A DNA stretch of 64,000 bases from Akkermansiaceae bacterium UBA7331 (GCA_002471255.1 DKPP01000004.1:106406-170405), one strand, 5' to 3'; shown: positions 34,721 to 44,357, counted from the first letter of the stretch. Notes: generated by a model from the letters alone, not told the origin. A program made the numbers and translations.

Positions 34721-36457
34721 ATGTGGAAATTTTTTGATAAGATCCATAACCAGACATCCAAGAGGAGCGGAGGTTCTCGCTCATCGCGTGGATTCACTTC
34801 ATTTCTGGACAATAGCCGGACGGTGAAAGTGGCTCTATGGTGTTTGGTTTTTATTTTATTTGAATGGTTAAGTAGCCATGGTCATGCCTGGCGCGAGGCG
34901 CAGGGATCGACAATGCTGATCACTTTTGGGGTTATCGTAGCCCTTTTGCCCATGTATTGGATATGTGCGGGGCAGTCTACTATTAAAAACAAAGTTTTTG
35001 TAGTTACCTGGGGTGGCGTGTTTATTCAATTAGGCATTAGCTATCTTATTTTTCATATACTGGATGCAATGCCTAATTTTACGTATTTGCAGCCTTTATG
35101 TTGCTTACCCTATATTTTAGCGCCTTTGCTTGTTACGGCTCTGCTAGGGCCTTTATTGGGCATGTTTTCGGTTGTTGCCGTAAGTATGCTTGGGTGTCCT
35201 TTGATTAGTGCCGACGCATTGGAGGAATATTGGGTGATGAGCATGCTCAGTGGTATGTTGACTGTTCTCATCATGAATAATTTGAGAAGTCGCTCTCAGA
35301 TTTTGCGTGCGGGCTTTTTAGTTGGTGCGTTAGTCTTGGTTACATCACTTGCTTTTGGGTTAATTCCGTTGACTGATTCTTATGAGACACCGCATATTAT
35401 TGGTTGGAATGTGGCGATGGCTGTTGGCGTAAGCATCGTTTTAAGTGTTTTATTAGGTGGTATTTTCCCGGTTATAGAAGGTATCTTTAATATTTTAACT
35501 CCTATTTCTTGGTTGGAAATGGCTGATATGAATCGCCCATTGATGAAGCGATTACAAATGGAAGCCCCCGGAACTTTCCACCATTGTTTGATGGTTGCTC
35601 AGTTGGCTGAGGCTGCTGCGGAAGCAATAGGTGCCAATCCTGTAGAATGTCGTGTGGCTGCTTATTATCACGATATAGGTAAAATCAAAAATCCTCAATA
35701 TTTCATTGAAAACGTTCGTGATTCTGAAAACGTGCACGATTCTTTGACTCCTAGTATGAGTGCTCGCATTATCATCGGTCACGTTTCCGATGGTCTGGAG
35801 CTAGCTAAGAGTTATAATTTACCTCAACTCATTATTGATGCTATTCAGCAACACCATGGACAATCTTTAGCCTATGTCTTTTATCGTAAGGCTATGGATT
35901 ACCGTAAAAGTGTACTCGAGAAAGTTGAGCAGGGTCTTGCTACGATGGACGATGTGCCTGAAGTGGTAGAGTCGAATTTCAGATACCCCGGACCACGTCC
36001 TCAAAGTAAGGAAGTCGGTATCGTTAGTCTTGCCGATGTGGTGGAAAGTGCCACTCGTTCATTAGGTAATACGACCTTAGAGGACATGGCTAAAATGGTT
36101 GATTCCGTTATTAAAAAGCGTGTGGTGGAAGGTCATTTGGATGATTGTGAACTTACATTGCATGATGTTAAGAGAATACAGGAAAGCTTTTTAAATTCTC
36201 TTAAAAATATCCATCACCAACGTATTGCTTATCCGAAGGATGAGGAAGAAGCGAAGCCTAAACCTGAGGTTTCACCAACGGCCTCGCAATCTATCAAGGT
36301 GGAAACTCCATTGCCAAAATCGCTCACTGAATTATCGGTGCAGCCTGTAGCTCCTTTTTTGGGCGAAGAAGAGAAACCCAAGCCTACGGCTACTCAACCT
36401 ATCCCTAAAACGATTCAAGAAATCGTCGAACAAAAACAAAAGGATGGTACCATCTAA
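34721..36457 (+). CDS. HD-domain membrane phosphohydrolase, PgpH-like without the extracellular domain
   Basis: A 578-residue protein with about seven to eight membrane helices (residues ~35-260) followed by a cytoplasmic HD domain: 'HHCLMVAQLAEAAAE', 'AYYHDIGKIKNP', 'HVSDGLELAKSY', 'IDAIQQHHGQSL'. This is the 7TM-HD (PgpH) type, some of which hydrolyse cyclic di-AMP. The usual large extracellular 7TMR-HDED region (~200 residues) before the membrane core is missing. The C-terminus is a Pro/Lys-rich tail. ybeY follows 11 bases later, as in many genomes. Confidence 0.88.
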   Translation: MWKFFDKIHNQTSKRSGGSRSSRGFTSFLDNSRTVKVALWCLVFILFEWLSSHGHAWREAQGSTMLITFGVIVALLPMYWICAGQSTIKNKVFVVTWGGVFIQLGISYLIFHILDAMPNFTYLQPLCCLPYILAPLLVTALLGPLLGMFSVVAVSMLGCPLISADALEEYWVMSMLSGMLTVLIMNNLRSRSQILRAGFLVGALVLVTSLAFGLIPLTDSYETPHIIGWNVAMAVGVSIVLSVLLGGIFPVIEGIFNILTPISWLEMADMNRPLMKRLQMEAPGTFHHCLMVAQLAEAAAEAIGANPVECRVAAYYHDIGKIKNPQYFIENVRDSENVHDSLTPSMSARIIIGHVSDGLELAKSYNLPQLIIDAIQQHHGQSLAYVFYRKAMDYRKSVLEKVEQGLATMDDVPEVVESNFRYPGPRPQSKEVGIVSLADVVESATRSLGNTTLEDMAKMVDSVIKKRVVEGHLDDCELTLHDVKRIQESFLNSLKNIHHQRIAYPKDEEEAKPKPEVSPTASQSIKVETPLPKSLTELSVQPVAPFLGEEEKPKPTATQPIPKTIQEIVEQKQKDGTI

Positions 36458-36468
36458 TTTTTGACATC

Positions 36469-36930
36469 ATGATTCCTGTTCTGGAGATTTACAATAACGT
36501 AGAAGACGCCTTATATACTGAAGCAACTTCGGAGCAGTTTTTGACGGCTTTGGAAGCTTGTCTGGCTAAAATTTTGACTTTGCCGCAAGGTCCTGCTCAC
36601 GTTTTAAGCGATCTATCTCTTGTGGAAATCTCCGTGGTGGATGATGATGTTATTTGTGATGTTCATGATCGATTTTTAAATGACCCGACGCCTACGGATG
36701 TGATTACCTTTCCTCATGGTGATGGGTTGGGTGAGATTTTGGTGAGCATCGATACGGCTAAGCGACAAGCTGAAGAATTACATATTGCTCCTTTGCAGGA
36801 ATTATTTCGATACATGGTGCATGGTTTATTGCACTTACATGGGTATCTGGATGCCGATCCGGCAGATAGAGCTCTAATGTTTAGCTATCAAGAGCCTTTA
36901 GTTGAAGAGTTTGGCTCTAGTTGGGCTTAA
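36469..36930 (+). CDS. ybeY: rRNA maturation RNase YbeY, third zinc His replaced
   Basis: A 153-residue protein with YbeY layout: 'SDLSLVEISVVDDDVICDVHDRFLNDPTPTDVITFPHGDGLGEILVSIDTAKRQA' and the metal motif near residue 120. The canonical HGxLHLxGYDH reads here 'HGLLHLHGYLDAD': the first two His are kept but Asp sits where the third zinc ligand His is expected. It follows the HD phosphohydrolase as usual. Asp may still coordinate metal. Confidence 0.88.
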   Translation: MIPVLEIYNNVEDALYTEATSEQFLTALEACLAKILTLPQGPAHVLSDLSLVEISVVDDDVICDVHDRFLNDPTPTDVITFPHGDGLGEILVSIDTAKRQAEELHIAPLQELFRYMVHGLLHLHGYLDADPADRALMFSYQEPLVEEFGSSWA

Positions 36931-36981
36931 CTATTGACTTGAAAACCTTGAGTGGTAGATTGGTAATCAATTCTACTTGTG

Positions 36982-38568
36982 ATGAAAGGTTTACAATTTA
37001 TTTTTTCCCCGATTTGTCTTTTATTTTTCCTGTTCTCATTTTCGAGTTTAGTTGTCTTTGCCGATGATAAACCATCTGTAAGATGCGAATATTATGCCAA
37101 TTTTGTCGAATATGGAAATGCTTGGTTGCCTAAAGGTCTTTCTCGTTTGACAAAAGAGCAAATTTCCAAAAGATATTACCACTACCGATTTGAATATGAA
37201 GATGACTTATTAAAACGAGTGGTGTATTCAGATTCTAGAGGTAATGCAATGAGTCAGCCTTTAGAGGTATATTTACCGCGTGATTCGATCTATGAGTTTC
37301 ATCATCCGAAAGAGCTTGAACGCCCTTTTATCGTAGCTAAAAATGAGTTGGGACAATTTGTTCGTAAGGAAACATTTTTAGATGATAAATCTACTATTAT
37401 TGATGTTTTATCGACAAATGGCCCCGTTTTGAAAGATCGCTTGTTGTCGCTTTTTGAATTATTGGATAATTACTATTGTAAAGAGAAAGTGACAAAGCCT
37501 GAGCAATTATTAAATCGATATGAGCTTGAGCGAAATGATAAAGGACACGTAGTATCAAAACGGTTTTATCATACTGAATCGGGTAATAAATATCCTGTAG
37601 CAGATGATATGGGTAGATATGGTCTACGATACCAATGTGATGACTTAGGACGTATTTGCGAAGAATTATATCTAGGTGAAAATGGTTCTAATATACTTGA
37701 TGCTCAAGAGATCGCTCAACGCAAAATTATTTATGATAAATCAGGATTTCCTATAAGAATGGAGTGTTATGATTTAAAAGGTCATTTGTGTTTAAATAAT
37801 CAAAATTGGGCAATACGAGAGATGAAGCAAGACGATGTTGGTAATGCCATTTACTGTGCACATCGAGATATAAACAATCAATTATGCCAATCGGGCTATC
37901 AATTTTCCATTCTGCGTAATGAATATAATGAATTCGGTTACCCGATAAATTTGCGAACTTTTGATACAAATGATCAACCTTGTCTTTCAAATCTTGGTGT
38001 TTTTGAGGTGAAATTTGAGTATATTAATTCAAATATTACCATTGCTAAATTTTATGGAATTGACGGTGAGCCTGCGAACTGTGGTGGTTTTTTTTATGGG
38101 TGGATTGCAGATTATGATCAAAACGAAAAACAGCTGTCTTATTCAACTTTAGGTAAATATGGTGAACTTATTGTTCCTCCTAACTCGGCTTTTGCTACGA
38201 TAGAAATGATTTATGATGATCAGGGTAATATGATTGAGCAATCATTTTGGAGGGGCCCTCTCTTACCTACCTCATTTTATGGATCTCATATATTAAAGGG
38301 TGAATATGATGATATGAATAATCTCGTCGAGATCACTACATTGGATACTAACGGAACTCGAAAAACAAATGATTTGGGTTTTGCTGTGATGAGGATTCAG
38401 TATGATTCTCTTGGTCGTACTCAATCAATTTCGGTCTTTGATGTAAATGATCAACCTGCAGCTACGCATAGCGGTATTTCATCCATCATTATTCGTTATG
38501 ACGATAAAGGCCAAATTTGCAAAAAAATCACCTATGATATTAATGGAAACCAGATATCTAGTCCTTAA
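36982..38568 (+). CDS. secreted protein of about eleven YD-like repeats
   Basis: A signal peptide ('LLFFLFSFSSLVVFA') is followed by about eleven imperfect repeats of ~35-45 residues of the form 'xIxYDxxGxxIxxxxxDxxGxxC' (e.g. 'IIYDKSGFPIRMECYDLKG', 'RIQYDSLGRTQSISVFDVND', 'IIRYDDKGQICKKITYDING'), resembling the YD repeats of Rhs/teneurin proteins but without toxin or core domain. It probably forms an elongated beta structure in the envelope. The ATG at 36982 is preferred over the GTG three bases upstream. The stop overlaps that of convergent dnaB. Confidence 0.7.
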   Translation: MKGLQFIFSPICLLFFLFSFSSLVVFADDKPSVRCEYYANFVEYGNAWLPKGLSRLTKEQISKRYYHYRFEYEDDLLKRVVYSDSRGNAMSQPLEVYLPRDSIYEFHHPKELERPFIVAKNELGQFVRKETFLDDKSTIIDVLSTNGPVLKDRLLSLFELLDNYYCKEKVTKPEQLLNRYELERNDKGHVVSKRFYHTESGNKYPVADDMGRYGLRYQCDDLGRICEELYLGENGSNILDAQEIAQRKIIYDKSGFPIRMECYDLKGHLCLNNQNWAIREMKQDDVGNAIYCAHRDINNQLCQSGYQFSILRNEYNEFGYPINLRTFDTNDQPCLSNLGVFEVKFEYINSNITIAKFYGIDGEPANCGGFFYGWIADYDQNEKQLSYSTLGKYGELIVPPNSAFATIEMIYDDQGNMIEQSFWRGPLLPTSFYGSHILKGEYDDMNNLVEITTLDTNGTRKTNDLGFAVMRIQYDSLGRTQSISVFDVNDQPAATHSGISSIIIRYDDKGQICKKITYDINGNQISSP

Positions 38569-40034
38569 TCTTCATCCATTTCATTTTCGTCTCGTTCGCG
38601 TGATGCAAACTTCATCAGCTCAGGAGTAAAGCTAAGTGGTATGTTACCTACGGCACCGTTACGGTTTTTTGCAAGTGTTAAGACAGCTTTGTCGGCCAGA
38701 GCTTGGCGTTCTTCTTCGTCTTTTGCGTAATAGCCCGGGCGATAAAGTAGTCCGATCATATCGGCATCTTGTTCGATAGCACCGGATTCACGAAGGTCGG
38801 ACATCATCGGTTTACCCATGCTTGAGCCGGTTCTGCTTTCAGGACCACGGTTAAGCTGAGCGAGTACAATGACCGGGATTTTTAATTCTTTGGCTAAAGC
38901 CTTTAAGCCGGCAGAGATTTCAGCCACTTCACGTTCACGGCTATTTTGAGCTTGTTTGGTATTGGACTTCATCAGCTGAAGGTAATCAATACCTATAACG
39001 GAAAGTTGACCTAATTCTCGAACTACACGTCGAGCTTTGGCTCTTAGTTCGTTGATGGAAATACCTGCCGTGTCGTCAATGATCAGTTTTGCTTCACGTA
39101 ATTCTTTGATGGCTTTTCCGAAGTGGCCCATCTCGTTTTTGGTAAGCGTTTTGCGTCGTAAGATTTCATTTCGGCTGATGCCGGCACGAGCAAAGAGTAA
39201 ACGCTCGGCAATTTGGGGGGCAGGCATTTCGCAAGAGAACATCAATGCCGGTTTTTTGACATCAAGGGCAATGTGCTCGATGATGTTGAGCAAAAACGAG
39301 GTCTTACCCATGGACGGACGTGCTGCAATAACAAACATATCGCCCGCTTTTAGGCCGTTGCATCGTTTATCAAGCTCTTCATACCCTGTAGTCAAACCAA
39401 GAACACCTGTGCCTTTTTCAGCGCGTTTTAAGGTGTCTTCGAAGTTTGCGATCGCTTGGTTTAAGATGGCGGTAAAAGATGCATCATCTTCGGACTTTGA
39501 CGAACGCTCACGAATGGAGAAAATATCTTTTTCGATGGTATCGAGTAGAGATGCCACTTCCTCTTCCGAATCAAAGGCACGAGTTGCCGCCTCGGTAGTG
39601 GTGGAGATAATCGAGCGTAGGATAAACTTATCTCGTAATATCTCAATGTGGTGCTCGAAATAAGCACCTGTCGTGGTATAGTTGTAAATTTCGGTCAAGC
39701 CTGCGTGACCACCAACTGCTTCGAGCTGGTTTTGATCGCTTAATGCTTGGGCTACCGAAACAATATCGGTAGGGAGGTTGGCGGAATATCTACTTGAGAA
39801 TATGTTCCAGAGAATTTGGTGCGCCGGTAGATAAAAATAATCCTCAGATACACCAAGACCGATGCAACGGCTGATGTATGTGGCGGAATCAAGAGTCAAA
39901 AGGCTTAAAATGCTTTTTTCAGGGCCCAATGCCTGAGGGACCTGGCGCATGCCTTCTTCATTTCCTTCTTTCTTATTGTTTTTTTGAAAGCTTTGAAATG
40001 GTTTATTTGAGTCTGATTTTTGGATATCTGCCAT
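38565..40034 (-). CDS. dnaB: replicative DNA helicase DnaB
   Basis: A 489-residue hexameric helicase. The N-terminal DnaB domain spans ~30-140 ('ALGPEKSILSLLTLDSATY'). The RecA-type helicase core has Walker A 'AARPSMGKTSF' (about 237-247), 'LMFSCEMPAPQIAERLL', Walker B 'VIGIDYLQLM', and 'MMSDLRESGAIEQDADMIGLLYRP'. An N-terminal Lys/Gln-rich extension (~25 residues) precedes the domain. No intein. Confidence 0.96.
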   Translation of the reverse strand: MADIQKSDSNKPFQSFQKNNKKEGNEEGMRQVPQALGPEKSILSLLTLDSATYISRCIGLGVSEDYFYLPAHQILWNIFSSRYSANLPTDIVSVAQALSDQNQLEAVGGHAGLTEIYNYTTTGAYFEHHIEILRDKFILRSIISTTTEAATRAFDSEEEVASLLDTIEKDIFSIRERSSKSEDDASFTAILNQAIANFEDTLKRAEKGTGVLGLTTGYEELDKRCNGLKAGDMFVIAARPSMGKTSFLLNIIEHIALDVKKPALMFSCEMPAPQIAERLLFARAGISRNEILRRKTLTKNEMGHFGKAIKELREAKLIIDDTAGISINELRAKARRVVRELGQLSVIGIDYLQLMKSNTKQAQNSREREVAEISAGLKALAKELKIPVIVLAQLNRGPESRTGSSMGKPMMSDLRESGAIEQDADMIGLLYRPGYYAKDEEERQALADKAVLTLAKNRNGAVGNIPLSFTPELMKFASRERDENEMDED

Positions 40035-40118
40035 GGTGGAAATCGTGCCGGATTTTATAATAGGTGCTTGTAGGCATCAATCACAAAGAGTCAAAAGATC
40101 AGTTTTGTTTGTAATACG

Positions 40119-40146
40119 AAAAAAGGCAGACAAAGTCTGCCTTTTG
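40119..40146 (-). terminator. rho-independent terminator after lpxD
   Basis: On the minus strand AAAGGCAGAC / GTCTGCCTTT is followed by a T run. It lies 22 bases past the lpxD stop and could act in both directions. Confidence 0.85.
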
Positions 40147-40167
40147 AAAAGGATCTATGAGATATGA

Positions 40168-41202
40168 TTATTCCTCGGAAAACAAGGTTTTCTTCAACTC
40201 CTTTAATTCTTTGATCAAAGCAGGAAGTTTTTTAAGTGCGGAAAGTTCACGGCAAGCATCACGGTAAGGTGATGCCGGCATACCCCAATACATTTTTCCA
40301 CCTTCTAGGCTGCTAATAACTCCTGTTTTAGCGCCTACTACTGCTTTTTTACCAATGCGTAAATGTCCTGCAATACCTACTTGAGCCGCAATTGTGCAGT
40401 AGTCTTCGATAACTGAGCTGCCGGCAATACCGGTTTGAGCAACGATAATGCAGTGCTTGCCGACTACGACATTGTGACCGATTTGTACCAAATTATCGAT
40501 TTTTGTGCCTTCGCCGATAATGGTACGACCAAATCTAGCTCGGTCGATGCAAGAGTTGGCACCTACATCAACATCGTCTTTTAATTCTACGATGCCAACT
40601 TGATCGATACCAACGTATTTACCTTCCGGTCCCATTAAAAAGCCAAAGCCATCTGCGCCGATGACTGCTCCGGGTTGGATGATCACGCGATTGCCTAATT
40701 CACAGCGTTCGCGAATGGTCACGTTAGCATGAATTTTACAATCGTTACCCATTTTAACACCACCATAGATGACGGTATTTGCTCCAATTTGAGCTCCATC
40801 ACCTATTACCACATTCGGGCCAATACTTACGTTGGCAAAGATTTGTACTTTGTCAGCATTAAACTTGGCTGATGGATCGATAGATGCACTTGGGTGGATG
40901 CCCGGAACAAATTGTTGCACCGATGTATGAAAATGCTTAACCAAGGCATTAAACGCCATGGAAGGATTTTCCACTTCGACAAAAGCAGTCCCTTCGGGAT
41001 ATTGTGGTAATTGAGGCGGTACTAAAACGAGGCCTGCCTTAGTGGTAAGGAAGTCTTGAAAGTATTTTTCATTACCTAAGAAGGAAGCCTCGGAAGGAGT
41101 GGCATCAAGAAGTGAGGCGACCCCACTAATCACTAGTGATGGGTCGCCCTTGATGATTTTTCCCCCCGTAAGTTCCGCCACGGTATCAAGATTGATGTTC
41201 AT
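40168..41202 (-). CDS. lpxD: UDP-3-O-acylglucosamine N-acyltransferase
   Basis: Adds the second acyl chain in lipid A synthesis. It has an N-terminal uridine-binding domain ('VAELTGGKIIKGDPSLVISGVASL', 'LGNEKYFQDF') then a left-handed parallel beta helix with hexapeptide repeats from about 110 to 310, including the catalytic His region 'LVQIGHNVVVGKHC', and a C-terminal helix. About 344 residues is normal. It forms a two-gene unit with the upstream ompH-like gene, 24 bases away. Confidence 0.95.
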   Translation of the reverse strand: MNINLDTVAELTGGKIIKGDPSLVISGVASLLDATPSEASFLGNEKYFQDFLTTKAGLVLVPPQLPQYPEGTAFVEVENPSMAFNALVKHFHTSVQQFVPGIHPSASIDPSAKFNADKVQIFANVSIGPNVVIGDGAQIGANTVIYGGVKMGNDCKIHANVTIRERCELGNRVIIQPGAVIGADGFGFLMGPEGKYVGIDQVGIVELKDDVDVGANSCIDRARFGRTIIGEGTKIDNLVQIGHNVVVGKHCIIVAQTGIAGSSVIEDYCTIAAQVGIAGHLRIGKKAVVGAKTGVISSLEGGKMYWGMPASPYRDACRELSALKKLPALIKELKELKKTLFSEE

Positions 41203-41226
41203 TCGTGGTGGGGTGGGAGTAAAAGG

Positions 41227-41862
41227 TTATTTGCTAGCTTCAGGAGTTGTTTCAGGAGCCGGAGCCGGGGTTGCTGGCTTGCTTGGATCGAATCCTGCAG
41301 GAGCTTCCTTGTTTAATTCCTTAATAAGAAGAGGTGTGATGTCCATGCTTGGTTTGGTGTACATGAATACATCATTGGATTTAGCGGATTGAGCGCTGCT
41401 ATCTACCACCATATCATAGCCTGCTTTTTCAGCGTGCTTTTTGGTGATTTCGGTGATGTCACCCATCAATTGAGCAGAGCGTCTCTTCATTGTTTCTTGA
41501 AGAGATTTCAATTGACGGTTCATGAAATCACGACGAGTGTTTTCCAAAGCGATTACTTCTTGCTTTTTAAGTTCAGCGCTTTGAGTTAAAGCTGCTTTTT
41601 CTTTTTCGTTGCCAATTGGCTCTTGAAGTTTTTTAGCAAGTTCTTGGAAAGCTGCTTCTGCCGCTTTAACTTCAGCTGTACGACGATCGTTTTCTTCTTT
41701 AAGTTTAGCTGTATTAGCGTCTACGGTCTTTTGTGCTTCATGAGTTTTGTAGTAGTCTGCGAAAAGTTTCTGCACGTTGACGGTAGCCACTTTCAATTCT
41801 GCTTGAGCCGTAGCGCAGCAAGCTAACGCAGCGGAAATAGTTAATGCTTTTTTTAAGAATGT
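41227..41862 (-). CDS. OmpH/Skp-family periplasmic chaperone
   Basis: A signal peptide ('FLKKALTISAALACCATAQA', start at 41862) is followed by 'ELKVATVNVQKLFADYYKTHEAQKTVD', the OmpH start, and a long coiled-coil body (about 40-140) rich in Lys/Glu, then 'KAGYDMVVDSSAQS'. The C-terminus is Pro/Ala-rich. It probably escorts outer-membrane proteins. It precedes lpxD, the usual skp-lpxD order, and diverges from panC. Confidence 0.93.
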   Translation of the reverse strand, partial: TFLKKALTISAALACCATAQAELKVATVNVQKLFADYYKTHEAQKTVDANTAKLKEENDRRTAEVKAAEAAFQELAKKLQEPIGNEKEKAALTQSAELKKQEVIALENTRRDFMNRQLKSLQETMKRRSAQLMGDITEITKKHAEKAGYDMVVDSSAQSAKSNDVFMYTKPSMDITPLLIKELNKEAPAGFDPSKPATPAPAPETTPEASK

Positions 41863-41976
41863 CATATTTATATAACGTGTTTGACCCTCACATTCTACAT
41901 GGAATATATCATCCGTCAACTCTACGAATGAAATTTCAAGATTGAATTTTTGTCATTATCACGGCAATTTAACTTT

Positions 41977-42822
41977 ATGCAAATCGTAACATCAAAGGAT
42001 TTACTGCGGGGTGCTTTATCAAAATACCGCGGTAGTCATCAAACTGTCGTCTTCGTGCCGACTATGGGCGCACTCCATGAAGGTCATCGTACCTTGATGG
42101 CAAAAGCTCGTCAGATCGCCGGAGAAGACGGCGTGGTCGTAGCCAGTATTTTTGTTAATCCCATTCAGTTTGATAATCCTTCCGATTTGTCATCTTATCC
42201 TCGTACTATGGAGCAAGATTTGGCTATTTGTGCCAATGAAGGTGTTAATTACGTATTTACTCCTTCCGCTCAAGATATGTATGCAGATCAGCGTAGCATC
42301 ATCATTGATGAAACAAGCCTTTCCGGTAAATTATGTGGGGCTTCTCGTCCGGGGCATTTTGCCGGTGTATGTACCGTCGTAGCGAAGTTGTTTAATTTAG
42401 TGCAACCAACTGATGCCGTATTTGGCAAAAAAGATTATCAACAACTCGCTATTATTCGCCGCATGGTTCGTGATTTGGATTTCCCAATTCGCATTCACGG
42501 CGCGGAAATTGTGAGACATGAAGATGGTTTGGCTTATTCTTCCCGAAATGTTCGTTTGAGTGAAGAGAATCGTGCCGCTGCTCCGGTGCTATATCAAACT
42601 TTGCTTGAGGCAAAACAACAATTTGCAGAGGGTAAATCTCTTGATGAGATTAAACAAATCGCCGAATCGAAAATCATGGATAGCGGTGCGACCAAAATTG
42701 ATTATTTGGAAATCGTGAATCGTGAAACGATGCAAGAGCCTCAATCTAAGGAAGAGCCTTTGTTGATGGCCTTAGCCGTTTTCTACGGTGACGTCCGCTT
42801 AATTGATAATATCGAATTATAG
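41977..42822 (+). CDS. panC: pantothenate synthetase
   Basis: Joins pantoate and beta-alanine. The 281-residue enzyme starts 'MQIVTSKDLLRG' at the ATG at 41977 (an upstream TTG is less likely). It has 'VPTMGALHEGHRTLM' (HIGH-like), 'VVASIFVNPIQF', 'GKLCGASRPGHFAGVCTVVAKLFN', 'AVFGKKDYQQLAIIRRMV' and 'YSSRNVRLS'. A LolD-like ABC ATPase starts 12 bases later. Confidence 0.96.
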   Translation: MQIVTSKDLLRGALSKYRGSHQTVVFVPTMGALHEGHRTLMAKARQIAGEDGVVVASIFVNPIQFDNPSDLSSYPRTMEQDLAICANEGVNYVFTPSAQDMYADQRSIIIDETSLSGKLCGASRPGHFAGVCTVVAKLFNLVQPTDAVFGKKDYQQLAIIRRMVRDLDFPIRIHGAEIVRHEDGLAYSSRNVRLSEENRAAAPVLYQTLLEAKQQFAEGKSLDEIKQIAESKIMDSGATKIDYLEIVNRETMQEPQSKEEPLLMALAVFYGDVRLIDNIEL

Positions 42823-42834
42823 AACGGATTTGTT

Positions 42835-43488
42835 GTGATTAAGGCGATTGATTTACACAGAAGTTATTCCATAGGGAAAAAATCTGTAGAAGTTTTGCAT
42901 GGTGTCGATTTGCAAATCATGCGTGGAGAAAAAACTTTTTTGTGTGGTCCTAGTGGTGCCGGTAAAACGACTTTGATGTACACACTAGCCGGTTTGGAAA
43001 CTCCGCAAGGTGGTTGTGTAGAAATAGATGGGGTAGATATTTATTCTCTTTCCGCTACGAAACGTTCTCTGTTTCGTAATAAGATGATGGGGTTTATTTT
43101 TCAGAATTATTTACTGATGCCGGAATTGACAGCATTGGAGAATGCTTGTCTGGCTGCCTCAATCGGTAAAAAAGTAGATCGTAAGAGAGTACTTGAGCTG
43201 ATGGATCGCGTGGGCCTAAATCATCGGTTAAACCACCTACCGGGTGAATTAAGTGGTGGTGAGCAACAGCGTGTTGCTATTGCTCGCGCCTTAGCTAATG
43301 ATGCCCCTATTATTTTTGCTGATGAGCCTACCGGTAATTTGGATCGCAAAAATGGTATGGAAGTTTTAGATCTGTTGTTTGGTTTAGCTGATGAAGATCG
43401 TAAGACCTTAGTGATCGTAACTCACGATGAGCATATTGCTCAGCGAGGTGATCGTATCATTACCATCTCTGACGGCTCTGTCGCTTAG
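42835..43488 (+). CDS. LolD-like ABC transporter ATP-binding protein
   Basis: A 217-residue ATPase starting at GTG. It has Walker A 'CGPSGAGKTTLM', signature 'LSGGEQQRVAIARA', Walker B 'IIFADEPTGNLD' and His switch 'LVIVTHDEHIA'. It belongs to the MacB/LolD/FtsE class, which ejects lipoproteins or substrates from the inner membrane with a separate permease. No permease gene adjoins, so the partner is elsewhere. Confidence 0.9.
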   Translation: MIKAIDLHRSYSIGKKSVEVLHGVDLQIMRGEKTFLCGPSGAGKTTLMYTLAGLETPQGGCVEIDGVDIYSLSATKRSLFRNKMMGFIFQNYLLMPELTALENACLAASIGKKVDRKRVLELMDRVGLNHRLNHLPGELSGGEQQRVAIARALANDAPIIFADEPTGNLDRKNGMEVLDLLFGLADEDRKTLVIVTHDEHIAQRGDRIITISDGSVA

Positions 43489-43504
43489 GAATGTACCAAT
43501 AATC

Positions 43505-44245
43505 TTATTGAGGGGACGGGATGATACCTAGTTCCCTCAATTGTTTTTCCGGTAAAGCCGGCCAATTTTTATTAGCTATCGGGCTTGCCGGACTCGGATG
43601 TAGCAAAGTGCCGATTTTATAATCACGATTAAGCCTAGTAGCTACCGTAGTTAATTGTTTGGTGGCATAGGCTCCTACGCCAATGAGAGTGTGTGGTTGT
43701 AGAATGTCTAATAGGGTAATGAGGTGCTTGAGGCATATTTCGTCAACCTGCTTACGCTTCTGAGCCGGTAATTTGTCCGGTGTGATGTTGGCTCCCGTTT
43801 CAGTCATCCATACCAATGGACAAAAATTGGCGACAAAATTATCTTGGAAAAAGTGCTCGGCCGTTCCAAAACAATCGGCGAATAATCCCCACAATCTTCT
43901 TCCGCTCACTTCTGATTTAGGACAATCAAAACCCTGAATTGGGCGTTTTGGGTGCATGGATGATGGTATCGAAACTTGATTATTGATGTGTAACCAATTT
44001 TTTACTGCATCGATTTCTCCAAAGGGTACTCCGGTTTGAGTCATGCCATATGGTCCGGGATTCATCCCTAGGAAAAGGTGCTTTTTAGTCGTTTGTGCAA
44101 ATTTTGTAATGTAATCAGCATAAGGTGACCAAGCATATTCCAAAGGGTTATAGGTAAACGCCACCGGAGTGTGAAAATTGACATGAGACAAATCTGTAAT
44201 GAATTGTTTGCTATCATTCAATATTTCCTGAGCAATGGAAGACAT
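43505..44245 (-). CDS. SMUG1-type uracil-DNA glycosylase
   Basis: A 246-residue base-excision enzyme. The catalytic motif is 'FLGMNPGPYGMTQTGVPFGE' and the C-terminal motif 'LHPSPASPIANKNWP', both close to eukaryotic and bacterial SMUG1. I start it at 44245 ('MSSIAQEILND'), which fits the family length; the longest frame would run into pfkA. It diverges from pfkA. Confidence 0.88.
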   Translation of the reverse strand: MSSIAQEILNDSKQFITDLSHVNFHTPVAFTYNPLEYAWSPYADYITKFAQTTKKHLFLGMNPGPYGMTQTGVPFGEIDAVKNWLHINNQVSIPSSMHPKRPIQGFDCPKSEVSGRRLWGLFADCFGTAEHFFQDNFVANFCPLVWMTETGANITPDKLPAQKRKQVDEICLKHLITLLDILQPHTLIGVGAYATKQLTTVATRLNRDYKIGTLLHPSPASPIANKNWPALPEKQLRELGIIPSPQ

Positions 44246-44357
44246 AGCCATAGAATGAACCCAAACATGAAAATGTGCCAGTAAAAAACTATGGGCTTGC
44301 ATTATTCGCAGATACAAGTAATGTCTTCCTCGGTCAAAAATTAGACTTAGTATATAT

